NCBI RefSeq assembly: GCF_040958095.1
Contig: NC_091165.1
Location: 25,111,166 to 25,175,165 of the forward strand
DNA length: 64,000 nucleotides
Direction: 5' to 3'
Origin: Procambarus clarkii
Lineage: Eukaryota; Arthropoda; Malacostraca; Decapoda; Cambaridae
Below are positions 1 through 10,329 of the stretch, piece after piece. The position numbers and the translations under genes were made by a program. The notes under the pieces are model-generated. The model had not been told where the DNA came from and ran no database searches. It worked only from the letters and a program-made list of their open reading frames with translations. Numbering within the stretch: position 1 is the stretch's first letter; every line of letters starts with the position of its first letter.

Positions 1-210
1 CCCCCCCCACACACTAACCCCCTACCCCCCTCTCCCACACACACCAGGCTACACCCCCCACACACACACCAGGCTACACCTCCCCCCACACACTAGACTA
101 CACATTAACCCCCTACCCCCCCCCCCCCACACACACACACTAGGCTACACCCCCATACACACTAGGCTACACCCCCACACACACACTAACCCCCTCCTCC
201 CCCCCCCCCA
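1..210. repeat. C-rich / (CA)n low-complexity DNA
   Basis: Irregular mix of C runs and short CA runs with a loosely repeated ACACTAGGCTACAC word. Simple-sequence DNA; no gene signal. Between here and position 384 I see nothing else. Confidence 0.85.
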
Positions 211-383
211 CCAGCAGTTCCTGCACCACCCCAGACACTGCAGCACCCCGCCGCCACTCTGAGGATCACTGGCACTCTTGACACTCAGCAGCTCTAGTGA
301 TTTCGCTCCAGCGTCCGACTCCTTGTAGCTGATGCACACATGTTTTTTGGGGGGGTCGTCTTGATTTTAACTTTAACCTCAGG

Positions 384-1262
384 CAGGTCATGTCGAATCC
401 CCGACACTGGCAGGTCATGTCGAACCCCCGACACTGGCAGGTCATGTCGAACCCCCGACACTGGCAGGTCATGTCGAACCCCCGACACTGCCAGGTCATG
501 TCGAACCCCCGACACTGGCAGGTCATGTCGAACCCCCGACACTGGCAGGTCATGTCGAACCCCCGACACTGGCAGGTCATGTCGAACCCCCGACATTGGC
601 AGGTCATGTCGAACCCCCGACACTGGCAGGTCATGTCGAACCCCCCGACACTGGCAGGTCATGTCGAACCCCCCGACACTGGCAGGTCATGTCGAACCCC
701 CCGACACTGGCAGGTCATGTCGAACCCCCCGACACTGGCAGGTCATGTCGAACCCCCGACACTGGCAGGTCATGTCGAACCCCCGACACTGGCAGGTCAT
801 GTCGAACCCCCGACACTGGCAGGTCATGTCGAACCCCCGACACTGGCAGGTCATGTCGAACCCCCGACACTGGCAGGTCAGACTGAACCCCAACACTGGC
901 AGGTCAGACTGAACCCCAACACTGGCAGGTCAGACTGAACCCCAACACTGGCAGGTCAGACTGAACCCCAACACTGGCAGGTCAGACTGAACCCCAACAC
1001 TGGCAGGTCATGTCGAACCCCCGACACTGGTAGGTCATGTCGAACCCCCGACACTGGTAGGTCATGTCGAACCCCCGACACTGGTAGGTCATGTCGAACC
1101 CCCGACACTGGTAGGTCATGTCGAACCCCCGACACTGGCAGGTCATGTCGAACCCCAACACTGGCAGGTCATGTCGAACCCCGACACTGGCAGGTCATGT
1201 CGAACCCCAACACTGGCAGGTCATGTCGAACCCCCAACACTGGCAGGTCAGACTGAACCCAA
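384..1262 (+). repeat. 28-29 bp minisatellite, about 31 copies
   Basis: Tandem unit beginning GGCAGGTCATGTCGAACCCC. Copies differ mainly in the length of the C run (4 to 6) and in a block of five copies (about 875-1005) where the unit reads CAGACTGAACCCCAACACT. A second block (about 1028-1120) has TAGGTC in place of CAGGTC. Variants are clustered, as expected from unequal exchange. Open frames across the array on both strands follow from the absence of stops in the unit and are not genes. Confidence 0.95.
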
Positions 1263-1544
1263 GTGAAGATGGATCCTGATAACAAAAGAGCGAAGCATCG
1301 CTTTGTGTTCAAATTCCTAACCTGGAACAACAATAAACCAAGAGACATTTACGAGCTTATACTGAAGCTTTATGGGGGTCGATGCCCCCCCCTCACGTGC
1401 AGCAGAAAGCACTCCTTCAACCCCAGTCCTCACACAACAAAAGATCCAAAACATAAAACGATCATTTGAAAAGCAACCAAATATAAATACCCTAGGCTGG
1501 CCCAGACGACCACCTTCCCCCCTATACAGCAGAGCTAAAATCAC

Positions 1545-2200
1545 TTGAAACCTTGCAAACTGAAGCTATATGTGATGTTATAGTGGCCAGAATACGCCTG
1601 GGATATAGACGTAGCTGGCAGCTCTCTCAAATCCCAAATGTCGAGTACACAATGCGTCAACTTTGTGAAAGAGAAAACATGCACTCTCTTGAACATTATA
1701 TTGTAGAATGTCCCATATTGACTGACTTTCGCCCTGCTGGGCTGAGGTATGTTGAACTCAGTAGTAATATAGTACTACTACAGTATATGAGTACTAGAAC
1801 ACTTGATATATTGAACTTGTACCCCTAGACTGACCATGTAATGTATCAATTATACAATGTATGTAAGTGATGTAACTAAATATAACCTGAGCTTGTAAGA
1901 GCATCTTAATCACCTTCAGTGGTTAAGTGCTTAATTGTACAGTAGTTTCTCTATCAGCTATCTCACCCTGTCAGAGTAAAAGAGACAAATGTATTTACAT
2001 ATGTAGGTTAGCTTAACATTTTAAAAGCACTACAATCACTTTCTGTGGTTGATTGTTCAATAAATCTCTGAACTATATGTTTAACGTTTATCAAATCTCT
2101 CACCCTGTCCATGGAGGACACAAGACAATGTATATATGCTGGTTAGCATTGTAAATGTGTGGCCACGTCTGTGGTAGAAAATATTAATAATAAAAAAATA
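1545..2200 (+). mobile_element. LINE 3' fragment, C-terminal C-H-C domain plus 3' UTR
   Basis: The open frame ending at 1828 contains DVIVARIRLGYRRSW, then a Cys-His-Cys stretch (CERENMHSLEHYIVEC) and CPILTDFRP. This resembles the zinc-knuckle-like tail after the RNase H domain of I/Jockey-type non-LTR elements. The 3' UTR runs on to an A/T-rich tail near 2180-2200. A related but more decayed copy is at 50346-51110. Strongly 5' truncated. The stretch 1263-1544 holds a short open frame I do not recognise. Confidence 0.6.
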
Positions 2201-2416
2201 CACCGGCCCTGCTAGCGTGGCCCTAAGTAACTAAGTGGTGCAGGCAACTCCATACACATACTAGCACGCACGTGTTAATACTTTAAATATAGATATTTAA
2301 AAGAGCCCAATAGGCTCTGAAACCTATACAACGATATAACACATTAAGGTTGAAAAGCAGGACCGCCGAGCGGGAAGGGTGAGCCATGGGGCTCATCCTC
2401 CCCGAACATCCCTCCA

Positions 2417-2460
2417 GTACAACTAGATGTGATGCCACGAGACGTCACACCTAGTTGTAC
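2417..2460. repeat. 16-bp inverted repeat with GACGTCAC words
   Basis: Arms 2417-2432 and 2445-2460 (GTACAACTAG outer part) pair with one mismatch around a 12-nt loop. A second GTGACGTCAC palindrome, CRE-like, follows at 2463-2472. It may be the remnant of a foldback element. A regulatory role is not shown. Confidence 0.5.
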
Positions 2461-2589
2461 AAGTGACGTCACGAGACCACGTGTTTGTAAACATGACTTG
2501 TAAACATTGCACCATTGATAACGTTGGTTTAATCAATGAAACAACAGTGGGATCCGGTGCAAGATCACAGCGTGGCTAGTTGGGAGGCC

Positions 2590-2768
2590 AAAACGAGCGC
2601 AGTGGTCTACGTCGTCGGCTGGCAACAGGGTTCAATCCCAGGAAAGTAAGGCAGAATGGTTTGGGTTAAACGTATCCTTTTACTGGATATGTCTGTTCAC
2701 CTAGCAGTAAATAGGGGACCCGGGAGCTAGGCAACTGTTGTGGGTTGCATCCTGGTGAAGGTCAGTAG
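2590..2768 (+). mobile_element. diverged tRNA-derived SINE
   Basis: Contains a box-B-like GGTTCAATCCC and a body with CACCTAGCAGTAAATAG and GGGAGCTAGGCAACTG. This is a divergent version of the SINE body seen at 3329-3580; a similar variant is at 17935-18090. It directly abuts the minus-strand SINE at 2769. Confidence 0.6.
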
Positions 2769-3044
2769 GTTATCTTGAGGTTATCTTGAGATGATTTCGG
2801 GGCTTTAGTGTCCCCCGCGGCCCGGTCCTCGACCAGGTCTCCTTTTTGTTACACCCCCTACCCCCCACCCCCCAGGAAGCAGCTCGTAGCAGCTCTCTAA
2901 CTCCCAGGTACCTATTTACTGCTACGTGAACAGGAACATCAGAGTGAAAGAAACTTGTGCCCATTTGCCTCCGCCGGGGATCGAACCCGGAACCTTAGGA
3001 CTACGAATCCCGAGCGTTGTCCACTCAGCCGTCAGACCCCCCTA
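2769..3044 (-). mobile_element. tRNA-Thr-headed SINE, nearly full length
   Basis: Read on the minus strand it has a tRNA-like head with box A (GCTGAGTGGAC), an anticodon loop TTCGTAG (anticodon position CGT, Thr) and box B (GGTTCGATCCC). The body follows (TAGCAGTAAATAGGTACC; CTGGTCGAGGACCGGGCCGC), then the tail CCCCGAAATCATCTCAAG ending in the repeated CTCAAGATAAC word. An extra pyrimidine/purine insert near 2850-2875 is unique to this copy. It is a SINE rather than a tRNA gene: the head is imperfect and always linked to the same body. Confidence 0.85.
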
Positions 3045-3184
3045 GAGATGACCCAAGCGACCTCACCTCGTCTATATAATCCCACTGAAGTGGCCAGCAG
3101 CTCTTTCCGAAATATTCAACTTTTCTCTCGAGCTAACTGTCAATACTAAACCACATTCAGACACGCGATATTGACGGACAGCTC

Positions 3185-3230
3185 GTTAAATATTAACACG
3201 TGGGTGGGGGGGGGGGAGGGGGGGTAGTTT
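3185..3230. repeat. G-rich tract
   Basis: Long G runs interrupted by TGG and AGG. Simple sequence, potentially G-quadruplex forming. Confidence 0.7.
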
Positions 3231-3328
3231 TAACATGTGGCACAACGTGTATTATACAAGTAACAATCTCAGGCCAGCAACTAAGCCCGGGAGGACATAA
3301 CTATTAAGGAAATAGCGGAAGATCTGTT

Positions 3329-3580
3329 AGCCCGGTCGGCCGAGCGGACAGCACGCTGGACTTGTAATCCTGTGGTCCTGGGTTCGATCCCAGGCGTCGG
3401 CGAGAAACAATGGGCATAGTTTCTTTCACCCTATGCCCCTGTTACCTAGCAGTAAAATAGGTACCTGGGTGTTAGTCAGCTGTCACGGGCTACTTCCTGG
3501 GGGTGGAGGCCTGGTCGAGTACCGGGCCGCGGGGACACTAAAAAAAGCCCTGAAATCATCTCAAGATAACCTCAAGATAG
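3329..3580 (+). mobile_element. tRNA-Thr-headed SINE, full length
   Basis: Reference copy in this window. The head has GGTCGGCCGAGCGGAC (D arm / box A), anticodon loop CTTGTAA (anticodon position TGT, Thr) and GGTTCGATCCC (box B). The body has GTTACCTAGCAGTAAAATAG and CTGTCACGGGCTACTTCC, then GGGCCGCGGGGACACTA and a CTCAAGATAACCTCAAGATA tail. Pol III promoter boxes are present in the correct order. Confidence 0.9.
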
Positions 3581-3679
3581 CCCATTCGAGGCAGCTCTTA
3601 TTCATACCCACTCAAATGCATTCACATGTCTAAGCTACGCGTGTTGTAATCTCTTGATGTGTATGTAGAAACGATTTCC

Positions 3680-3825
3680 GTGCCGGCTATATAGCAGTGA
3701 AATAGAGAAATGCATGCGGAGGCATTTCTGTGATGCAGAAACGCATGTTGAAGCATTTCTGTGATGCAGAAACGCATGTTGAGGCATTTCTGTGGTGCAG
3801 AAACGCATGTAGAAGCCTTTCAGTT
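3680..3825 (+). repeat. about 31-bp minisatellite, 4-5 copies
   Basis: Imperfect tandem unit GCAGAAACGCATGTTGA plus GGCATTTCTGTGAT. Followed by AAGC tetranucleotide repeats at about 3857-3874. Confidence 0.8.
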
Positions 3826-4019
3826 ATACATAAACGCACGAGTCAACGAGTCTTGTAAGCAAGCAAGCAAGCAGGCAGACCCCTGGCGAACATCAGTCCC
3901 CGTACAGAGGGGCTTATTTCACACAACATGTCGGGTTACACGAGCTACGGTGATTGTATGTTGTGTATAACACAGTCTTACGAATACTCTTCAACATAAC
4001 ACTTACAAGCAAGTGAGGG

Positions 4020-4690
4020 CGCCCCATCCCCCTAGCTCTATGGTGAAGTGTGGCAAGGCCCCAGGGCAAGGTGGGGTGCAGGGTGAGGCAGAGAGGGAGG
4101 GTGCAGGGTGAGGCAGAGAGGGAGGGAGCAGGGTGAGGCAGGTGGGGCGAGGCAGCGCACCAGGAGGCAGGTGGGGCGAGGCAGCGCACCGGGAGACAGT
4201 TGCAGCCGTCACAGAGGCCAGAGAGCACGCTGACTGACAGCTCTGCTTACTGGAAATATGCGACCGGGGAAAGTGGAAACCAGGTGCTGGGGAGGGAGAC
4301 CCCAGGTGGAGGGAAGTGTGTGTGTTGGGGGAGGTGGAGGGAAGTGTGTGTGTGTTGGGGGTGGTGGAGGGAAGTGTGTGTGTTGGGGGTGGTGGAGGGA
4401 AGTGTGTGTGTGTTGGGGGTGGTGGAGGGAAATGCGTGAGAGTGCCAGGCATGAACAACGAGTGAGAGTGGTGACGTGCTAAGTGGTGGGAGGCGAGAGC
4501 GGAGAAGTGTGCCACAACGATAAGTGTGTTGGGAAATGGAGGAGGAAGCCAGCCTGGGACGGTGAGGGGGGGGGTTGTTGGGAGGGGGGGGTTGTTGGGA
4601 GGGGGGATAGGGAGTCGGGATAGGGTGTGGGGGGAAGGGTGTAAGGAGAGAGTGGAGGGGGAAGAGGGGTGGGGGGGGGGGTGGCGTCAA
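4020..4690 (+). repeat. G-rich tandem repeats (several short arrays)
   Basis: Three purine-rich arrays: about 25 bp units at 4050-4200 (GGTGAGGCAGAGAGGGAGGG), GTGGTGGAGGGAAGTGTGTG units at 4305-4435, and GGGAGGGGGGGTTGTT units at 4560-4620. The open frames through it on both strands are compositional artefacts. From 3826 to 4020 and from 4690 to 4950 nothing is recognised. Confidence 0.8.
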
Positions 4691-4953
4691 GTGTAGAACG
4701 AGATGGAGTGTGGAAATACTTAAGAACGTAGGGAGGGGACTGTAAGGGCGTGGGGTCTGCCACAGAGGTGAGAGATTCATGAGTGAATCAACAGTGTGAG
4801 GTGAAAGTGAGCTGCTCAAGACAGACAATAAGGCCTGGCGGTGATGAGGTACGCCAGTTTGGTACAGCAGTCGAGTGATAAATAATTTACCTTCGCACTG
4901 AAACAACGTCATTGCCGCCGGGTACAATTAAGTACCATAGAAATACAGCCCAT

Positions 4954-5000
4954 CCTCCTTGAGGTTATCTTGAGATGATTTCGGGGCTTTTTCTAGTGTC
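4954..5000 (-). mobile_element. SINE tail fragment
   Basis: Only the terminal part of the tRNA-Thr SINE (GAGGTTATCTTGAGATGATT reading on the plus strand) remains. Confidence 0.75.
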
Positions 5001-5051
5001 CTCTTTATATAGTGCTCATAGTAACGATATGGACCACCGTACATATATTGA

Positions 5052-5195
5052 CGTAATGGACAATTAAAAGCCTAATATAGTACCAATGTTCTCTACTAGG
5101 CCCAGGAATATTTAAGCTTGATTTTTTAACTTTAATTTTTCCGGACTCTATGAAGTGAATAGTACCAAATTCTACTATCTAAATTGTCCATTACG
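5052..5195. repeat. short element with 14-bp inverted ends
   Basis: CGTAATGGACAATT at 5052-5065 is inverted at 5182-5195. Subterminal sequence also pairs loosely (TAGTACCAA on both sides). It may be a 144-bp MITE lying between a SINE fragment and a SINE copy. Family unknown. Confidence 0.4.
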
Positions 5196-5196
5196 A

Positions 5197-5446
5197 TCTT
5201 GAGGTTACCTTGAGATGATTTCGGGGCTTTAGTGTCCCCGCGGCCCGGTCCTCGACCAGGCCTCCACCCCGAGGAAGCAGCCCGTGACAGCTGACTAACA
5301 CCCAGATACCTATTTTACTGCTAGGTAACAGGGGCATAGGGTGAAAGAAACTCTGCCCATTGTTTCTCGCCGGCGCCTGGGATCGAACCCAGAACCACAG
5401 GATTACAAGTCCAGCGTGCTGTCCGCTCGGCCGACCGGCTCCCTAA
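5197..5446 (-). mobile_element. tRNA-Thr-headed SINE, full length
   Basis: Same structure as the 3329 copy in reverse orientation: tail at 5197, tRNA-like head ending near 5446 with box B GGTTCGATCCC (as GGGATCGAACCC) and the CTTGTAA anticodon loop. Confidence 0.9.
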
Positions 5447-6135
5447 AACCGGTAGAGCTGCCCAGGTGGTGGTGTACACTGTGCACCACTTTTATAGGGA
5501 AGCTGAGCTCCAAGAGTCAATATTACTTATGCTTATTGACCAATTCCCAGATTCCTAGTATTGAACGACACCCGCACACTGTCGCCCGTGGGTTATAGAA
5601 ACGCTGCTACGCTCCTCAGTTATTCTTGCAGTAATATTTCAACATGACACCAATCAATTTAGTTTTCACGTTAGTAATGTAAATAAACCAAATATTTAGA
5701 GAAGATCTTGACCCCAAACAGTGTACTGTGATGAATTTTAGATGACAGACCTGCAGTACATAGACAGCCCCCCCCCCCCGCCAAACACACAGCGAAACTA
5801 AGACGTTGGTACAACGTTCGAACAAGTTTTAACACCTCCTAACCAGTTCTAACAACCAATATAGCAAGTTGTAACAACGTTCTAATACGTCATAAACACG
5901 TTAAGCCAAGATGTAACAACTTTATTACAAGTTGTAACAAGCGAGAAAATAGAGACAGTTACGGTTTGTGTTACCAGGGGGGGGGGGGGGGGGCGAGTCC
6001 TTCATTTAAAACTCCTTGCTTCTTGAATCAAGAGCCAGGGAGAGTTGAAGGGCACTGATCACTGTACCTCCTGCAGGACACGCTTCTCGGGCGGCGGAAG
6101 TTATGAGATTCACGAGGAAGGTGATGACGCTACGA
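5447..6135. other. no gene seen; repetitive AAC-rich stretch and G run
   Basis: Holds a loosely periodic AAGTTNTAACA pattern (about 5820-5945), a C run near 5768 and a G run near 5979. No coding or structural signal that I can support. Confidence 0.6.
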
Positions 6136-7240
6136 AGGTGCAGGCGCGAGCCAGTTGTTGCTGTTGTTATAGATTCAGCTACTCGGAGCAAGTTCCAAGT
6201 AGCACGGGCTATGGTGAGCCCGTGACTTACCTAGCACAGGAGCTGGGCAAGTAGCACGGGCTATGGTGAGCCCGTGACTTACCTAGCACAGGAGCTGGGC
6301 AAGTAGCACGGGCTATGGTGAGCCCGTGACTTACCTAGCACAGGAGCGGGGCAAGTAGCACGGGCTATGGTGAGCCCGTGACTTACCTAGCACAGGAGCT
6401 GGGCAAGTAGCACGGGCTATGGTGAGCCCGTGACTTACCTAGCACAGGAGCTGGGCAAGTAGCACGGGCTATGGTGAGCCCGTGACTTACCTAGCACAGG
6501 AGCTGGGCAAGTAGCACGGGCTATGGTGAGCCCCTAACTTACCTGGCACAGGAGCTGGGCAAGTAGCACGGGCTATGGTGAGCCCCTAACTTACCTGGCA
6601 CAGGAGCTGGGCAAGTAGCACGGGCTATGGTGAGCCCCTAACTTACCTGGCACAGGAGCTGGGCAAGTAGCACGGGCTATGGTGAGCCCGTGACTTACCT
6701 AGCACAGGAGCTGGGCAAGTAGCACGGGCTATGGTGAGCCCGTGACTTACCTAGCACAGGAGCTGGGCAAGTAGCACGGGCTATGGTGAGCCCGTGACTT
6801 ACCTAGCACAGGAGCTGGGCAAGTAGCACGGGCTATGGTGAGCCCGTGACTTACCTAGCACAGGAGCTGGGCAAGTAGCACGGGCTATGGTGAGCCCGTG
6901 ACTTACCTAGCACAGGAGCTGGGCAAGTAGCACGGGCTATGGTGAGCCCCTAACTTACCTGGCACAGGAGCTGGGCAAGTAGCACGGGCTATGGTGAGCC
7001 CCTAACTTACCTGGCACAGGAGCTGGGCAAGTAGCACGGGCTATGGTGAGCCCCTAACTTACCTGGCACAGGAGCTGGGCAAGTAGCACGGGCTATGGTG
7101 AGCCCGTAACTTACCTGGCACAGGAGCTGGGCAAGTAGCACGGGCTATGGTGAGCCCGTGACTTACCTAGCACAGGAGCTGGGCAAGTTGCACTGCCTAT
7201 GGTGAGCCCGTATTGGACTTACGTGGCACAGGAGCGGTGC
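6136..7240 (-). repeat. 52-bp minisatellite grown inside a dispersed repeat, about 20 copies
   Basis: Unit begins AAGTAGCACGGGCTATGGTG and recurs every 52 bp from 6197. Two unit types alternate: type A (CCCGTGACTTACCTAGC) and type B (CCCCTAACTTACCTGGC). The order is six A, three B, five A, three B, one A/B hybrid, one A, then a degenerate last copy. Units 2-9 and 10-17 therefore form two 416-bp higher-order blocks (6249-6664, 6665-7080). Flanking sequence on both sides matches the dispersed repeat at 22320-22440 in reverse, so the array arose by tandem growth of part of that element. Confidence 0.93.
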
Positions 7241-7359
7241 ACCCTCCGCGAGCCAGTACCGTGCGGCGGTGTCAACGAGGAACATGAGGCAGTGAGGTGT
7301 GGTGAATGAGGCACAGGAGGAAGCAGGCTGTGGCAGCCAGGTAAAGGTATCAAACAGCA

Positions 7360-7650
7360 TGGTGTGTGTGTGTGTGTGGGGGGGGGGGGGGGGCACACAC
7401 ACACATGATAGAGGAGTGAGGCAGGAAGGTGTGGTGGAGTGCAGCATAACGGAGAAGGGGAAGGTGTTAGCAGCAGGTGTGCATGCCAGCATAACCTGCA
7501 GGCCACAGCTGGCTGCAGACATTCACCACCTGCGAGGATCAATAGGCCGGCTGCTTACCACCCCCCCCCCCCCACCCCAGCACGCCCCCCCCCACGCCCC
7601 GGAACTTACTACAGCGAACGCCCCCACTCCCCCCCCCCCCACTCCTAGTG
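7360..7650. repeat. (GT)n, G-run and C-run simple sequence
   Basis: GT repeats and a G run at 7362-7393, (CA)n at 7394-7405, and C-rich tracts at 7560-7640. Open frames here are artefacts of composition. Confidence 0.75.
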
Positions 7651-7759
7651 TCCCCTCTCTTGCCCCGTGGGGAGAAAATAGCCTAATAATGAGCGGCAGG
7701 TAGAGAGGCTGATTGAGAAAGATGAGGAGGGGGGGAGGGGGGGTTGCTTCCTACAGTCT

Positions 7760-7935
7760 CTCACAGCTGTCAGCCTTCCCCGGTGGCTTCCGCGGTCGTG
7801 AATCATCCATCGAGAGCGATCACAGGCGAGCACTTCCCGCAAGCACCGACACTCGGTCACTCGGGCACTCAACCAACCGTAACACAACTGCCGCGCCCGG
7901 AACCGAGCGTGCGCATGCGTAACCAAACACTCGCA
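7760..7935. promoter_or_regulatory. CpG-rich stretch with NRF1-like site, possible promoter
   Basis: About 175 bp unusually rich in CpG, in AT- or repeat-rich surroundings. It includes GCCGCGCCCGGAACCGAG and the palindromic TGCGCATGCG at 7910-7919, which matches the NRF1 consensus. Such patches often mark metazoan promoters. No convincing first exon is attached on either strand, so the assignment is speculative. Confidence 0.25.
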
Positions 7936-8188
7936 AGAAGGAACAGAGAGAAGATCAAGAATATAAAGAACAGAGAATACGGAGGAGACAAGAGTGATAC
8001 AAGACAAAACGAATGAGGAGATAATATAGAATACACAGAGAGAGATCAAAGAGAGCGGGGTGGGTGAATGCGAGAATCAGGCAGATCAACATGGGAAATG
8101 TCTCTACAGTGTGTTGAACGCTTACAACATGAAACGTATCGGAGTAAATGGTCCAATGTGGTGTTGTGAGGCGGATTAAGTGTAACAA

Positions 8189-8330
8189 TAATGCCCAGTA
8201 GGCTCAAGAATCAATACACCAGTTGATTGACAGTTGAGAGGCGGGACCAAAGAGTTAAAGCTCAACCCCCCGCAAGCACAACTAATAGAGTACAACTAGG
8301 CGAGTACACACACACACACACACACACAAC
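8189..8330 (+). mobile_element. LINE family 1, 3' end with (AC)n
   Basis: Contains the 3' UTR signature GTTGATTGACAGTTGAGAGG ... GCGGGACCAAAGAG ... GCAAGCACAACTA and ends in an (AC)12 run at 8306-8329. The next LINE copy begins immediately after. The stretch 7936-8188 shows nothing recognisable. Confidence 0.75.
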
Positions 8331-8930
8331 GGCATATGCCAGGCTGGCCAACATAAGAACGGCATTCAGAAACTTGTGTAAGGAATCATTCAGAACTTTG
8401 TATACCACATATGTCAGGCCAATCCTGGAGTATGCGGCTCCAGCATGGAGTCCATATCTAGTCATGGATAAGACCAAACTGGAAAAGGTTCTAAGGTTTG
8501 CCACCAGACTAGTACCCGAGCTGAGAAGTATGAGCTACGAGGAGAGACTACGAGAATTAAACCTCACTTTGCTGGAAGACAGAAGAGTTAGGGGGGGACA
8601 TGATTACCACATTCAAGATTCTCAAGGGAATCGATTGGGTAGATAAAGACAGGCTATTTAACACAAGGGGCACACGCACTAGGGGACACAGGTGGAAACT
8701 GAGTGCCCAAATGAGCCACAGAGATATTAGAAAGAACTTTTTTAGTGTCAGAGTGGTTGACAAATGGAATGCATTAGGAAGTGATGTGGTGGAGGCTGAC
8801 TCCATACAAAGTTTCAAGTGTAGATATGATAGAGCCCAATAGGCTTAGGAACCTGTACGCCAGTTGATTGATAGTAGAGAGGCGGGACCAAAGAGGCAGA
8901 GCTCAACCCCCGCCAGCACAAATAGGTGAG
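8331..8930 (+). mobile_element. LINE family 1, 5'-truncated RT C-terminus and 3' UTR
   Basis: First frame reads FRTLYTTYVRPILEYAAPAW, the post-catalytic RT region of CR1/Jockey-like elements. After a run of seven G near 8591 the reading continues in another frame: GDMITTFKILKGID-like, then MSHRDIRKNFFSVRVVDKWN and a final FKCRYDRAQ stop at 8842. The 3' UTR has the family signature GTTGATTG ... GGCGGGACCAAAGAG. The 5' truncation point abuts the (AC)n of the previous copy. The apparent frame change at the G run suggests a simple indel. Confidence 0.85.
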
Positions 8931-9308
8931 CAGCCAAATCTAAAAATCATCAACATTTTTAACGAGAGTTCAAAAAGAAAGTAAATCACTCTTCAAGACG
9001 AAGCAACTTCACCAAGTCCAGTATCTGCTTCTCCTCCTCCTCCTCCTGAACATGCCTAAGCACCGCTGTGTTACACACACGCGCGGACAATTCACACATC
9101 CAAACCGCTATTCTTGTTCGAAAAATGTGAAGGACAATTGTTATTACACCGCCAGACCGTGTTCATCCCGGCTCCTGCACCACCACCACAACAATGTTAT
9201 TGATGACCAGATAGATCTGAATGATCCTTTCAAAACTCTTTTTGTATATTCACCCTTTAACACACAACCAAATAATTATATTTGAAATTAATTCTCCCAG
9301 ATACGGGC

Positions 9309-9312
<4 letters not shown>
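8931..9312. other. no gene seen
   Basis: A 77-codon plus-strand frame (9052-9285) has several His and Cys residues but no recognised domain or splice context. Otherwise AT-rich sequence. Confidence 0.4.
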
Positions 9313-9389
<77 letters not shown>

Positions 9390-9398
9390 TATATATAT
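9313..9398. repeat. (TA)n microsatellite
   Basis: Long AT dinucleotide array immediately left of the MITE at 9400. Confidence 0.95.
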
Positions 9399-9399
9399 A

Positions 9400-9786
9400 A
9401 TGTCGTACCTAGTAGCCAGAACGCACTTCTCAGCCTACTATGCAAGGCCCGATTTGCCTAATAAGCCAAGTTTTCATGAATTAATTGTTTTTCGACTACC
9501 TAACCTACCTAACCTAACCTAACCTAACTTTTTCGGCTACCTAACCTAACCTAACCTATAAAGATAGGTTAGGTTAGGTTAGGTAGGGTTGGTTAGGTTC
9601 GGTCATATATCTACGTTAATTTTAACTTCAATAAAAAAAATTGACCTCATACATAATCAAATGGGTAGCTTTATCATTTCATAAGAAAAAAATTAGAGAA
9701 AATATATTAATTCAGGAAAACTTGGCTTATTAGGCAAATCGGGCCTTGCATAGTAAGCTGACAAGTGCGTTCTGGCTACTAGGTAC

Positions 9787-9791
<5 letters not shown>
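9400..9791. mobile_element. 392-bp MITE with about 76-bp inverted ends and internal TTAGG repeats
   Basis: Left end ATGTCGTACCTAGTAGCCAG is inverted at the right end (CTGGCTACTAGGTACGACAT); the inverted ends run about 9400-9475 and 9715-9791 with a few mismatches. Inside, CCTAA pentamers (9498-9555) are followed by the inverse TTAGG pentamers (9566-9600), the arthropod telomere motif. Flanked on both sides by (TA)n, consistent with TA-target insertion. No transposase, so non-autonomous. Confidence 0.85.

Positions 9792-9850
<59 letters not shown>
9791..9850. repeat. (TA)n microsatellite
   Basis: AT array immediately right of the MITE; with the 9313 array it probably formed one locus before insertion. 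Confidence 0.95.
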
Positions 9851-9853
<3 letters not shown>

Positions 9854-10329
9854 CAAGATCATAATATACTCTTCACTCAGACGTTCTCTATTAAACAAAA
9901 AATATTTTTACGTTGGAAAATTGAAAATTTTGACTAGGAACTTTATTTTAGAACTTTTAAGAAAACTTTCATAAAACCACAATTAAATATGACATTTACA
10001 TTACTCAGAGTAATTCAGACTTTTCGGATAAAACATAATCACATGATAAGGGATACTACATAGCGTGTATTGGCGCATATGAGGCAGCTACTCCTATTTA
10101 CATCCATGCATTCATGCATCCATATTTGCCTGCATTCCAGACCCCCCTACAAGCACCCTCCAAAGGTTGCATGTACCAAAGGTTCAACGACCCGAGGCCG
10201 CTAACTCTAAGGACTGGCTGTCCCGACCCATTCCCAATTCTCGGCAGAATTATTTATTCAGTGACAAGAGCTCATTCGCAGGAAGAACTCTGTCGCATAT
10301 CCATGCAGAGGGCTCCTGCAAGTGCTTCC
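9851..10329. other. no gene seen
   Basis: AT-rich to mixed sequence without repeats or coding signals that I can support. Confidence 0.5.

Noticed and set aside
266-938. Overlapping ORFs on both strands in the first minisatellite
   Set aside because: Repeat artefacts with the same explanation.
384-1262. CRISPR array
   Set aside because: No unique spacers; a direct tandem repeat in a eukaryotic genome with no cas genes.
3329-3410. A functional tRNA-Thr gene
   Set aside because: Head has imperfect stems and is fixed to the SINE body in every copy; called a SINE instead.
4003-4927. Pro/His/Thr-rich minus-strand ORFs
   Set aside because: Compositional artefacts of G-rich tandem repeats.
9498-9600. 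Chromosome end or telomere fusion
   Set aside because: Only short TTAGG runs, inverted, within the inverted ends of a MITE; not a telomere tract.
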